This document shows positions 48,301-52,381 of a stretch of 64,000 nt of DNA, one piece after another. The DNA is from Plumapathes pennacea. Its lineage: Eukaryota; Cnidaria; Anthozoa; Antipatharia; Myriopathidae. Location: contig OZ038462.1 of NCBI GenBank assembly GCA_964036295.1, positions 17,923,264-17,987,263 on the forward strand. The letters run 5' to 3'. Numbering within the stretch: the stretch's first letter is position 1; each line of letters opens with the position of its first letter. Below the pieces are notes generated by a model. The model had not been told where the DNA came from. It worked only from the letters and a program-made list of their open reading frames with translations, and ran no database searches. The position numbers were made by a program, and so were the translations under genes.

Positions 48301-49455
48301 ACTTTTCCTTTAAGTTTTTCAACAGAAATATATAATACAGTATGTTGAATTTGGCTTTTGATACTTTCTCAGTTTACAGCTGATTATCCTATCAATTCCC
48401 GCTACACATATAACACAGTTCCTTCTCACAAGGCCGGGAGAATATCTGTTTTGAGCTTGAGAGTGGAAGGGTTAACACATGTATTGTGTTTCTCTTTCAG
48501 TTGACTTTCACGGTGAAAGATTTAGATCAAGACGTGCTATGTATCACAGTGTTTGATAGGGATTTCTTCTCACCAAACGGTTAGTTACCAGTGCTTCACG
48601 TTCCTTTAGGTTGTGTCGTCAGAGCTTGGGAGCCTGGCCATAAAAGTGGTCTAAGCTGACGTTTCGAGCATAAGCTCTTCGTTGGAGCAAGCACAAGGGC
48701 TAACGCTTGAAAACACAGCACAAAACCACCTTTTTGGCGTTCAGTTTTGTTGCTACATAATACTAATGTTAATATTTTAATATAACTAGTTCTCACAGGG
48801 ACTACATTCAATGACAAAAGTTCTTGAGACACTTTCAAAAACTGAAGTATCTCAGATACAAGTCATTGATTAACGGTACTGAAAGGCGCGAAACCATTTT
48901 TCTCTCCCCCCTCCCTCCCCTCTGTACAATGTTGCGTGTGTTTGGAAAAACAAGTTCAGGCCACTTCAACATTGACCGGGGGAGGGGGGTGGTGGTTCAA
49001 CTGAAACAGTAGAGAAATTACTGAAACTGTGCGAGTGTCCCAAGACTTTGGTCACTGATTGTAGCATTTCATGTTGTTGAATGTGTATTTATTGTCAGTT
49101 TCTTTGCGCCTCGTTTTGTTTGCTCGTTTGCTTACTCCTTTTATTTACTCAATTTTACGCCTCGTTTTTGTTTGCTAAGTTTGTTTACGCCTCGTTTTAT
49201 TTACTCTTCGCTCTGTTTACTCATTATGTCTACGTCTTGTTTTTGTCTGCTCAGTTTGTTTATGTACGTCTCCTTTTGTTTACTCATTTTGTTTACGCCT
49301 CGCTTTTAACGACAGATTTCCTGGGTCGAACGGAAGTCAGTATCGCCAGCTTGCTGAAGAAAGGCAAAGGTCCTTGGTGTGAAAGACTGCTACTTCATGA
49401 AGTATCCACTGGCGAAGTGCTCGTAAAGATCGAGCTGAAAATGCTTGAAAGATAA
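9694..49455 (+). CDS. ITSN: Intersectin, long form (39 coding exons, 1750 aa predicted)
   Basis: Intersectin is a cytoplasmic scaffold that links clathrin-mediated endocytosis to actin through Cdc42 activation. I assembled 39 exons whose junctions all obey GT..AG and keep one frame. The sum is 5253 nt, an exact multiple of three. Domain order is that of ITSN1/2-L: two EH domains (about aa 10-105 and 227-330), coiled coil (about 350-690), five SH3 domains (about 780-1240), DH (about 1268-1450), PH (about 1478-1615) and C2 (about 1625-1750). Predicted length 1750 aa compares with about 1720 for human ITSN1-L. The start is ATG 9694 (gct-ATG-G context), giving [15 protein letters not shown] just before EH1. 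TAA is at 49453-49455. Exon coordinates are in the domain entries. Introns carry many transposons, and an antisense GPCR sits in the intron before exon 37. Confidence 0.95.
9880..13130 (+). other. Intersectin intron 2 (3.25 kb)
   Basis: No further exon was recognised. The AT-rich sequence includes a short inverted pair CAAGC..GCTTG near 11310-11360 and a probable transposon remnant at about 12007-12736. Small open frames here lack family features. Confidence 0.6.
12007..12736. repeat. Possible pogo/Tigger-type non-autonomous element
   Basis: The left end reads TATAGTGGAATCCCTA and the right end TTGGATTCCACTGTAG, an inverted pair AGTGGAATCC/GGATTCCACT about 730 bp apart. Next to each end are CGATTTTTCAAACCC-like blocks, a style seen in pogo-like DNA transposons. 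No transposase is visible. The class is an inference from the ends. Confidence 0.4.
14373..15676 (-). mobile_element. 1.3-kb interspersed element, copy 2, in intersectin intron 3
   Basis: This is the second copy of the element at 3402-4712. Both start (on +) CTAGAAATACGATAATCGCA and remain alignable to GCATTAACGTCGTAAATATT near the right end. Copy 2 has an added (CA)n run at about 15564-15583. On the - strand it again ends CTAG|T. Remnant - strand peptide frames correspond to those of copy 1. It is intronic and antisense to intersectin. Confidence 0.6.
17022..18128 (+). CDS. ITSN: Intersectin exons 5-6: EH2 domain
   Basis: Exons are 17022-17085 and 17884-18128. They continue EH2: [20 protein letters not shown], Trp split over the junction, then [20 protein letters not shown] with an intact D-x-D-x-D-G-x-L calcium loop and the LLPPSY tail that closes EH domains. 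A Ser/Arg/Gly-rich segment (about 35 residues) follows. EH2 in intersectins binds NPF-type ligands such as epsin and the stonin family. Exon 5 is 64 bp with the same phases as exon 3. Confidence 0.93.
17241..17272. repeat. (AT)n microsatellite
   Basis: About 15 uninterrupted AT dinucleotides in intersectin intron 5, directly followed by the repeat at 17275-17400. Confidence 0.95.
17275..17400. repeat. Dispersed repeat shared with 51050-51240
   Basis: The words GCCATATAGGTATGTGCCGC, GGGTATCATTT.CAGCATTTT and TTTGGTC.GAAA occur in the same order here and at 51050-51190. Each copy follows a simple repeat ((AT)n here, poly(G) there). Family unknown. Confidence 0.7.
18382..22744 (+). CDS. ITSN: Intersectin exons 7-13: coiled-coil (KLERQ) region
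   Basis: Exons are 18382-18644, 19133-19282, 19421-19561, 20041-20125, 20659-20798, 21532-21724 and 22463-22744. Exon 7 starts with [20 protein letters not shown], the conserved block that opens the coiled coil in human ITSN1 (TFEDKRKENFERG). It continues as a Glu/Arg/Lys/Gln-rich helix. Exon 8 has [18 protein letters not shown], matching the human sequence in order. Exon 9 contains SKEMRIAEI. The region mediates dimerisation and binds Eps15 and SNAP-type partners in vertebrates. Exon 13 ends in a Gln-rich stretch leading to SH3A. Confidence 0.92.
18790..19010 (+). repeat. SINE-like dispersed repeat, copy a
   Basis: Blocks AATCAGCAGTGCGAGAA, CACTTGCTT, GGTTT.GCTTTTGTTC, GCATACGCAA and CACACGATTACTTTC.ACAGTC occur here and in the same order at 24650-24962. 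An inverted copy is at 42685-42985. About 300 bp when complete. Confidence 0.7.
20225..20295. repeat. G-rich tract
   Basis: A run of about 20 G followed by several GTGGGAGG and GGGG groups lies in intersectin intron 10, close to exon 10. Open frames predicted across it are artefacts of the homopolymer. It has G-quadruplex potential on the transcribed RNA. Confidence 0.85.
21066..21441. repeat. Foldback MITE-like element
   Basis: Perfect 21-bp terminal inverted repeats (TTAAGGTCTCGATAAAGGTT at 21066; its complement ends at 21441), with imperfect pairing inward (for example TACACGTAC..GTACGTGTA). About 376 bp, in intersectin intron 11. Confidence 0.85.
21725..22462 (+). other. Intersectin intron 12
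   Basis: Contains a poly(A) tract near 22374-22391 and no recognisable exon or element otherwise. Confidence 0.6.
23085..23811 (+). CDS. ITSN: Intersectin exons 14-15: SH3A domain
   Basis: Exons are 23085-23200 and 23533-23811. They give [25 protein letters not shown], then [20 protein letters not shown] and [12 protein letters not shown]. The ALYDY-like, WL (here PPGWLHG) and FPxNY motifs needed for proline-rich ligand binding are present. In vertebrates SH3A binds dynamin, SOS and N-WASP and has an extended n-Src loop, as here (PDYKNAPPG). A Thr/Ser/Gln-rich linker of about 60 residues follows in exon 15. Confidence 0.93.
23268..23430. repeat. Dispersed repeat fragment with CGAAACGTCA block
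   Basis: CTGAGGAAGATTTCGCGCTCG followed by AAACGTCA resembles blocks at 48650-48700 and 62840-62875 (TTTCGA with a CGTCGGAGCA or TCTTCGTTGGAGCA block). It looks like a scattered old repeat family, possibly Penelope- or SINE-related; class not established. Confidence 0.4.
24010..24165. repeat. Short imperfect tandem repeat
   Basis: Four imperfect copies of a unit near 40 bp carrying TTTTAC.AGGTTGCTTTGCG lie in intersectin intron 15. Confidence 0.65.
24351..24571 (+). CDS. ITSN: Intersectin exon 16: SH3B domain
   Basis: A single exon encodes the whole SH3[40 protein letters not shown], and [12 protein letters not shown]. The AKKxxHLxF...EQQxxWW...[12 protein letters not shown] signature is specific for the second SH3 of intersectin, where human reads WTAKKDNHLNF. 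The exon ends in phase 2. It was probably an independent binding module for proline-rich partners such as SHIP2-type proteins in vertebrates. Confidence 0.94.
24572..25936 (+). other. Intersectin intron 16
   Basis: Holds the SINE-like copy and, at 25150-25520, several scattered copies of AGCTCTCGTAAGCGACC, an imperfect short repeat. No exon seen. Confidence 0.6.
24650..24962 (+). repeat. SINE-like dispersed repeat, copy b (most complete)
   Basis: The copy starts with AACCAAATCCAAAGCAACCA and contains CCTAATCAGCAGTGCGAGAA and GTCACACGATTACTTTCGAC. It ends near a GTTGTTGTTATTG tail, which suggests a SINE 3' tail. Related to 18790-19010 and, inverted, 42685-42985. Confidence 0.7.
25937..26064 (+). 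CDS. ITSN: Intersectin exon 17: Pro/Ala-rich linker
   Basis: This 128-bp exon joins SH3B and SH3C and encodes an alternating Pro/Ala segment ([18 protein letters not shown]). The frame was chosen because it is the only one free of stops that also fits the phases on both sides (preceding GG + G). Linker length varies widely among intersectins. Confidence 0.85.
26163..26418. repeat. MITE with 32-bp terminal inverted repeats
   Basis: GACCCATTAGCACTTACCAT at 26163 is mirrored at 26387-26418; 31 of 32 positions pair. About 256 bp, in intersectin intron 17. Confidence 0.9.
26577..26746 (+). CDS. ITSN: Intersectin exon 18: SH3C domain
   Basis: One exon encodes [40 protein letters not shown] and PANYVKKV, a complete SH3 with AMYxY, WW and FPxNY motifs. 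It aligns to the third SH3 of human intersectin (EYIAMYTYESSEQGDLTF). Vertebrate SH3C binds dynamin and synaptojanin. Confidence 0.94.
26782..27258. repeat. Nested foldback element
   Basis: Outer arms (about 26782-26890 and 27148-27258) share TCACATGA.CCAAAA, CACGTGACT, GGAAAGAGCATCG and GTAGACATGCAAA in inverted order. Inner arms (26925-26970 and 27020-27055) pair around AAATTCACATGCGTCGAAT. So a hairpin sits inside a hairpin. No protein. Confidence 0.85.
27261..27478. repeat. MITE with GCCGTGTTTACA terminal repeats
   Basis: The ends GCCGTGTTTACATGAGAGAC and the complement of GTCTCGTGTAAACACGGC are inverted. The interior repeats GGTAAATG/CATTTACC in both orientations. It abuts the preceding foldback within 3 bp. 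Confidence 0.85.
27662..29414 (+). CDS. ITSN: Intersectin exons 19-21: SH3D domain (with 31-bp microexon)
   Basis: Exons are 27662-27692 (31 bp), 28283-28404 and 29274-29414. The microexon encodes [10 protein letters not shown] and leads into [40 protein letters not shown] and [19 protein letters not shown]. The ARGKKRQ insertion before the FP motif is diagnostic of intersectin SH3D (human [19 protein letters not shown]). The canonical FPxNY is FPSSH here, so the Asn-Tyr pair of the binding groove is replaced. A Ser/Thr/Pro linker follows. Confidence 0.93.
28500..28600. repeat. Low-complexity (CAA)n/GGGACCCTTAC repeat
   Basis: AAAGGGGGACCCTTAC occurs twice, with a third diverged copy (AAGGTACCCTTAC), separated by poly(A) and (CAA)n. 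Confidence 0.7.
28640..28930. repeat. Tandem copies of a short dispersed repeat
   Basis: Three copies with GAGCTTTCATTTGAGTGGTC, a CCTTTAGGTT block and GACAGTTCAGGAGT lie about 90-140 bp apart. Single or inverted copies occur near 30610, 33905-34020, 50150-50240 and 53030-53085. Unit about 75 bp; unknown family. Confidence 0.65.
29012..29041. repeat. C-rich tract
   Basis: Runs of 7 to 10 C interrupted by A in intersectin intron 20. Confidence 0.9.
29903..30462 (+). CDS. ITSN: Intersectin exons 22-23: SH3E domain
   Basis: Exons are 29903-29942 (40 bp) and 30265-30462. They encode a 13-residue linker, then [40 protein letters not shown] and [12 protein letters not shown], a complete fifth SH3 matching human SH3E (CQVIGMYDYTAQNDDELAF). 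In vertebrates SH3E binds N-WASP and CdGAP and helps hold the DH domain in check. Reading through the donor at 30463 gives Cys-Lys-stop, the expected architecture for a short isoform ending after SH3E. Confidence 0.94.
31368..31451. repeat. Short hairpin, perfect 20-bp arms
   Basis: ACTCTGGTCCCAGAGGTTTC at 31368-31387 is exactly mirrored at 31432-31451, around a 44-nt loop. The arm itself is partly palindromic (CTGGTCCCAGAGG). Foldback or MITE core. Confidence 0.9.
31730..32190. repeat. Imperfect tandem repeat, about 105-bp unit
   Basis: Four diverged copies contain TTTCTTTCTCGTCATGGGG, TTCATTT, GCTACAGCTCTG and ACTTGGCTGT in order. An open frame on the - strand merely reflects the repeat. 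Confidence 0.75.
33597..33694. repeat. Two long G-runs
   Basis: Runs of about 18 and 20 G, 40 bp apart, with G-quadruplex potential on the sense RNA. Confidence 0.9.
36320..36455 (+). CDS. ITSN: Candidate alternative first exon for a DH-PH-C2 isoform of intersectin
   Basis: ATG 36320 lies in a good context (acg-ATG-G) and opens 45 codons plus one base, ending at a donor GTATGT. The phase (1 base left over) is exactly the one needed to splice to exon 24 at 37984, giving ..[19 protein letters not shown]. The peptide is strongly basic ([20 protein letters not shown], then [13 protein letters not shown]). The frame is also open upstream to an ATG at 36191. As an internal cassette exon it would bring a stop in the phase set by exon 23, so a first exon is the only coding use consistent with the frame. 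Not verified by any transcript. Confidence 0.45.
37984..41392 (+). CDS. ITSN: Intersectin exons 24-30: DH (RhoGEF) domain
   Basis: Exons are 37984-38048, 38685-38857, 39791-39863, 40215-40322, 40501-40599, 40957-41040 and 41309-41392. Together they give [20 protein letters not shown] (conserved region 1, with the catalytic-face Glu), [54 protein letters not shown] (conserved region 3) and [20 protein letters not shown]. This aligns along its whole length with the Cdc42-specific DH of human ITSN1-L. All internal exons from 27 on are phase 0. It exchanges GDP for GTP on Cdc42 at the membrane to drive actin assembly. Confidence 0.94.
38280..38580. repeat. Dispersed repeat, copy a (AGTCAGCGATCATTGCAC)
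   Basis: The words GCGATCACCTTATTTTGAGT, CAGCGATCATTGCACAAAAC, AAGAAACTCAA, TCTATGACATAA and CGCTGACCAACG.ACTTGACG recur in order at 57720-58065; a shorter copy is at 47605-47715. A family of about 300 bp. Confidence 0.7.
38645..38680. repeat. (CTT)n tract before exon 25
   Basis: About nine CTT units form the polypyrimidine tract directly upstream of the acceptor of intersectin exon 25. Confidence 0.9.
38989..39670. repeat. 23-bp minisatellite with 7-unit higher-order structure
   Basis: About 30 nearly identical copies of a 23-bp unit (AAATATAACAACTAGAATAT + ACC). The only frequent variant is T or C at the 13th base (ACTAG/ACCAG). Its order includes TTTCCCC, TTTCCCC, then TTTCTCC, so a 161-bp higher-order unit has been copied. 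One unit near 39145 has AAC for ACC. Because 23 is not a multiple of 3, the array has no stops on the - strand and yields spurious Tyr/Ile/Leu-rich frames. It sits in the intron between DH exons 25 and 26. Confidence 0.95.
41664..43110 (+). CDS. ITSN: Intersectin exons 31-35: PH domain
   Basis: Exons are 41664-41735, 42069-42215, 42437-42482, 42590-42662 and 43028-43110. They encode [40 protein letters not shown] (the [14 protein letters not shown] block of human), [26 protein letters not shown] and the closing helix [16 protein letters not shown] with the invariant Trp. The PH domain packs against DH and binds phosphoinositides. A charged linker ([12 protein letters not shown]) leads to C2. 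Confidence 0.93.
42273..42315. repeat. (ATC)n microsatellite
   Basis: About 13 CAT/ATC units in intersectin intron 32. Confidence 0.95.
42685..42985 (-). repeat. SINE-like dispersed repeat, copy c (inverted)
   Basis: On the - strand it carries GCAGTGCGAGAACACGCC, ACTTCTAATTGG-type A/T box blocks and the CAATCACACA end shared with 24650-24962. It lies in the intron before the last PH exon. A weaker relative may lie at 49790-50000. Confidence 0.65.
43607..43693 (+). CDS. ITSN: Intersectin exon 36: start of C2 domain
   Basis: Encodes [20 protein letters not shown] and VDLHAADPN, the first strand of C2 (human: GRLMVNVVEGIELKP). Ends in phase 1 at a GTAAGA donor. The next coding exon is 4.2 kb downstream, beyond the antisense GPCR. 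Confidence 0.92.
45522..45527 (-). terminator. Candidate polyadenylation signal of the GPCR
   Basis: TTTATT on + is AATAAA on -, about 47 bases after the GPCR stop codon. Position and orientation fit a short 3' UTR. Confidence 0.45.
45574..46485 (-). CDS. Class A (rhodopsin-like) G protein-coupled receptor, intronless
   Basis: A 303-aa single-exon receptor with seven hydrophobic segments. Family marks: GTAGN in TM1 (Asn33), LANLAVAD in TM2 (Asp61), Cys89 at the top of TM3 paired with Cys166 in loop 2, ERY at 115-117, Trp143 in TM4, Pro248 in TM6 and NPFVY at 278-282 in TM7. The TM6 motif is CFVP instead of CWxP, so the toggle Trp is replaced by Phe. N-glycosylation is possible at Asn2 (NDT). 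The C-tail is short with a final Cys. The overall look is peptide-receptor-like, but the ligand cannot be named. ATG 46483-46485 has A at -3. It lies antisense inside an intersectin intron, so the two genes would not share exons. Lack of introns is common among cnidarian GPCRs and fits retroposition origin. Confidence 0.92.
   Translation of the reverse strand: MNDTVGWNSRTMTIDVALMPVYAFIVLLGTAGNSLVISVVRTKRSMKSTTNILLANLAVADLLTLIWCMPAVTMRFVPHPSGNLGDFFCKFITMHLVSGITLVVSGLTLALISVERYKALMRPMDMHRLLTTHNVRYAIALIWGVAIVLVAPLFIFENYSEELKACVIYWPVIQAAPFYWGALALIVIGALLIITLCYFSIIRGMFFSDTVFSSSVQSASAREDARSKKRIVFMLLTVTVLFLVCFVPFIMGSAFMVLTSSVFYKVSTFLVYSNCAFNPFVYAFASSNYRIAFREVLQNLKLC
47605..47715. repeat. Dispersed repeat, copy b (partial)
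   Basis: GAGTCAGCAGTCATTGCACA, GGATTCAAGTGTAG and GTGTTTCCGCGGTGACCGC match parts of the repeats at 38280-38580 and 57720-58065. Confidence 0.6.
47871..49455 (+). CDS. ITSN: Intersectin exons 37-39: C2 domain and C-terminus
   Basis: Exons are 47871-47965, 48501-48579 and 49316-49455. They encode [50 protein letters not shown] and [17 protein letters not shown], then [18 protein letters not shown] and the stop. The SDPYC, NPKWN and D-x-D-x-F-x-x-D-DFLG motifs are the Ca2+/lipid-binding loops of a C2 domain, and the human order is identical. The C2 ends at the protein C-terminus as in ITSN1-L. Confidence 0.94.
47990..48018. repeat. Poly(C)/poly(T) tract
   Basis: About 18 C followed by T-run, directly after intersectin exon 37. 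Confidence 0.9.
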
Positions 49456-50940
49456 TGGAAGGGATGTGGGTTCATTTGTTACCCTTTGTGGGCAACTATG
49501 AAATTCGTACCAGTATTCCCCGGTCCGCATTGGCCTGATCGCGCCAGCATAGTCTCTTGAGGCGGCGGAGAATGGAAGCGGCTAAGAATATGTCGTGTTT
49601 AAAATAGACTCTTTGCTTCGGGGTTCAAGCGACCTAAGTGTTTAGAGAAGTGGCTTCTTTATTCTAGTTAACTGTGGATTGGGTAAGGTCTTTATGGTTA
49701 CTTCTCTTACTATTATCGTACGTACTGGAAATAAGGTTTTAACGATTTCGACGGATGTTAAATGTTTGAAGTAAGTTTAAAACATCTGACCAATCAGTGT
49801 GAAGCTGTGTTTTTGGTTTAACCGGATCGTCACGACAGCCAGCAACTAGTACGTTGTACGGAATGCTTGTTGACCAAGATACTCTGGCTTCTGGTTGGTT
49901 GGAAATGTTCTTACGACTTCTGAGACTGGCGTTATATTTTGTCCAATTGGTTGACAGTTTCGTGCGGCGTGTGCGATTCGTCAGCTCACGAGAGCCAAAA
50001 CCTATTTGTGACATACACTGTTTATGGAGAATTCAAGGGTTTAGCGATCTTTCTTTAGAAACGCTGCACATACAGTTATAGCTCTTTTTGTGGGGTGGAA
50101 TCAATCGTTTGAATTTCTGAGTATCCTTTCACTGCTAAACTCAGTATGGAAACGCCCAACTCCTGAACTGTCACTGAACTTACTATCATTGTCCAGCCGA
50201 AATGAAACCTAAAGATGTAACCACTCAAACGAAAGCAACAGAATGTTCACGTTTTCGTTCAGTATAATCCATGCTTTGGTAGTATACTGTCGACAGTGAA
50301 CGAGTCAGTCTACATTTAAAGAACTTTTGACTAGGATTATGTCTGTCTTAACACTATATAGTTACTTGTGTTTCAGTTAAGTACGAGAAAATCTAAAAAA
50401 AAGGTGCAAATATTATACGTCTAATAAGAACTCCAATTTTTTTTCAAGTAGACACAAGAAAATGAGTTTTTTTTATAGAACTGAATAATGTAAAGAAGCC
50501 TGTCATATTTTTTTGCTCATTGATATGTCGTTTGAAGACAGAAATGTAAATAGAAGGATTTGGTTATTCAGCATCAATCTATTTTATTGTTCTATATGTG
50601 TTCATGACATACTGGAAAGCCTTTTATATCGTTTTTCATAACTCGCTGCTTGAATACTTAAATATCAAACTAAACATAAAAGGGTGCAAGTCTTGACGTC
50701 GTATAGTACAGTTAATATTAATCTCGTAGCAACTCTTAGCATAAAGCGACTATGAAGTATATTTAGGCTTAACTTGCTTATTAAATTTTATATTAAGGAA
50801 TACATGTATCTTGGTTCAGGTGGTTGTTTTGTTTGTCCGATTCCTTGTTTGTTTGTTTTCTATGCGCTCGTGCGTCCAAGATGCATTATTTAAAATATGA
50901 TGTGATGAATAAATGATTCATAAATAAAGTTCCAGTAACG
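49456..50940 (+). other. ITSN: Intersectin 3' UTR
   Basis: About 1.5 kb from the stop to tandem AATAAA signals. It includes a degenerate copy of the SINE-like family (about 49790-50000, inverted) and a copy of the GAGTGGTC repeat (50150-50240, inverted). Extent is inferred from the signals, not from transcripts. Confidence 0.5.
50909..50928 (+). terminator. ITSN: Tandem polyadenylation signals of intersectin
   Basis: AATAAA at 50909-50914 and again at 50923-50928, the only strong pair found downstream of the intersectin stop. Confidence 0.55.
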
Positions 50941-51029
50941 AATTACAAAATGTCTACCACAAACGTAATAAGTTGTGAACGTGATTATGGTATTATTGTC
51001 TTCATTACAGCAACAGTACAGTCAACTGT

Positions 51030-51240
51030 CTGGGGGGGGGGGGGGGGGGTTACTCCCATCTATGTGCCATATAGGTATGTGCCGCCCAAATGGGTATCAT
51101 TTTCAGCATTTTAGTCAATTTTAACCTTTAGTCTGGAATAGGGTCGGAGATTTTGATATTTGGTCTGAAATCAACCCCCCAATGTGTCTGCCTTAGAGAT
51201 AGTTCATGTGACCTGAAACCCGAACTTCAAAACTGAAACC
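51030..51240. repeat. Poly(G) tract and dispersed repeat shared with 17275-17400
   Basis: A run of about 18 G followed by TACTCCCATCTATGTGCCAT and the GGGTATCATTTTCAGCATTT block. Same family as in intersectin intron 5. Confidence 0.75.
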
Positions 51241-52300
51241 AGTTTCTTATTACAGTGTACAATGTAATCACATGACGGACCGGTTGAGTCTCTTTTAGTC
51301 CTAACGGAATCCAACACAGCTCATTCGCATTTTGAACGTTTGTGAATTAACTTTAATAGCAAACTCGTTTGTGCCACCCTTGGTATTTTACTTGGAGTCA
51401 GGGTTCATAACCTTTCAATGCGAAAAAATATTTCCAAGTACAAGCTTTAAGGTGTTCCAGAGGCTGTGGCCTGGGGCCAATTCAATAAAGCCTATACAAG
51501 TGTATTTTACAAGTTGGACTAACTCCTCTGCACGTTAAAACAGTTACACTTTAATCCAGTAATATGGCTCAAAACTGTTACAGTTATGCATGCGGAGACC
51601 AGTATCTGTAATATTTTGCAGACTTTTGCTTGATTAGAGTCCATTTAGTGGTGTTTGAATAATGGCCCGACTTGTAAAATACACGTGTAAATGTTTATTG
51701 AATTGGCCCCTGGATAGCAAGGTTGCATGGACAAAGAAAACAAGAAGTCGGATTAAAACTGCCGTTGATCGAAACCAAGACGAGAAAATGCGAAAGAAGA
51801 ATGCAAATGACTCTAGTAGCTCCCTACTGTCAGGTCCACATTTTATTGTGCTAATTTTCTATAACATACGTTGTGCACAAAAAAAGCAAACCTCGAAAAC
51901 GCTGTAGCATGAACGGAGAAATAAATTCCAAAAATGGCAAAAAAAAGTTGCATTTTCAAAATACAGCGAACAAGTGTGGAGAGGGCCCCAGTAAAACACT
52001 GGCATCAGGATATTGGAATGAAAGTGGATGCCCAGCATGTTTTATTAATGGTATTATTTCTATTCGCATTTAAATGCTTATACAGCTGGTTTTAGAAAAA
52101 GCGAAATCTGTTTAAAAATTAATACCCGCTGTAATTAATTCGCACGCTCGAAAAATGTTCTGGGTTCCAGTATCTTTGCCTAACACTAAATCATTCCTCA
52201 GCAAGTTGATGAACCAAGTAGGTTTAGTAAGTTTTTTTGTTTTTCGACCATTGTTAGCTCTTGATAAATTGGGGTAATTCTTTAATGATTTTAGTGTTCA
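51241..52300. other. Intergenic region between intersectin and TMEM117
   Basis: No gene recognised. Small open frames lack homology or compositional support. The segment CTTGTAAAATACACGTGTA at 51670 is mirrored by GTGTATTTTACAAGTTGGA at 51500, with AATTCAATAAAGCC at 51479 mirrored near 51700. This suggests a further diverged foldback between about 51450 and 51720. Confidence 0.5.
51465..51720. repeat. Foldback element upstream of TMEM117
   Basis: GGGGCCAATTCAATAAA (51474) pairs with TTTATTGAATTGGCCCC (51695-51711), and GTGTATTTTACAAGT pairs with ACTTGTAAAATACACG. The spacer also has AACTGTTACAGTTATG-type symmetry. MITE-like. Confidence 0.8.
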
Positions 52301-52304
52301 TATG

Positions 52305-52318
52305 GTAGCCATAGCAAC
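52305..52318 (+). promoter_or_regulatory. X-box (RFX-binding site) in TMEM117 promoter
   Basis: GTAGCCATAGCAAC fits the RFX consensus (GTTGCCATGGCAAC, 12 of 14) with both half-sites and correct spacing. It is 64 bp upstream of ATG 52382. RFX sites at this distance from the start are typical of cilium-related promoters in animals. Not proven functional. Confidence 0.55.
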
Positions 52319-52381
52319 CTAGGCAAACACAATTCGAGTTTTTGCGACTCAACATTTCGTGCCGAGATAGCTCGGATCATT

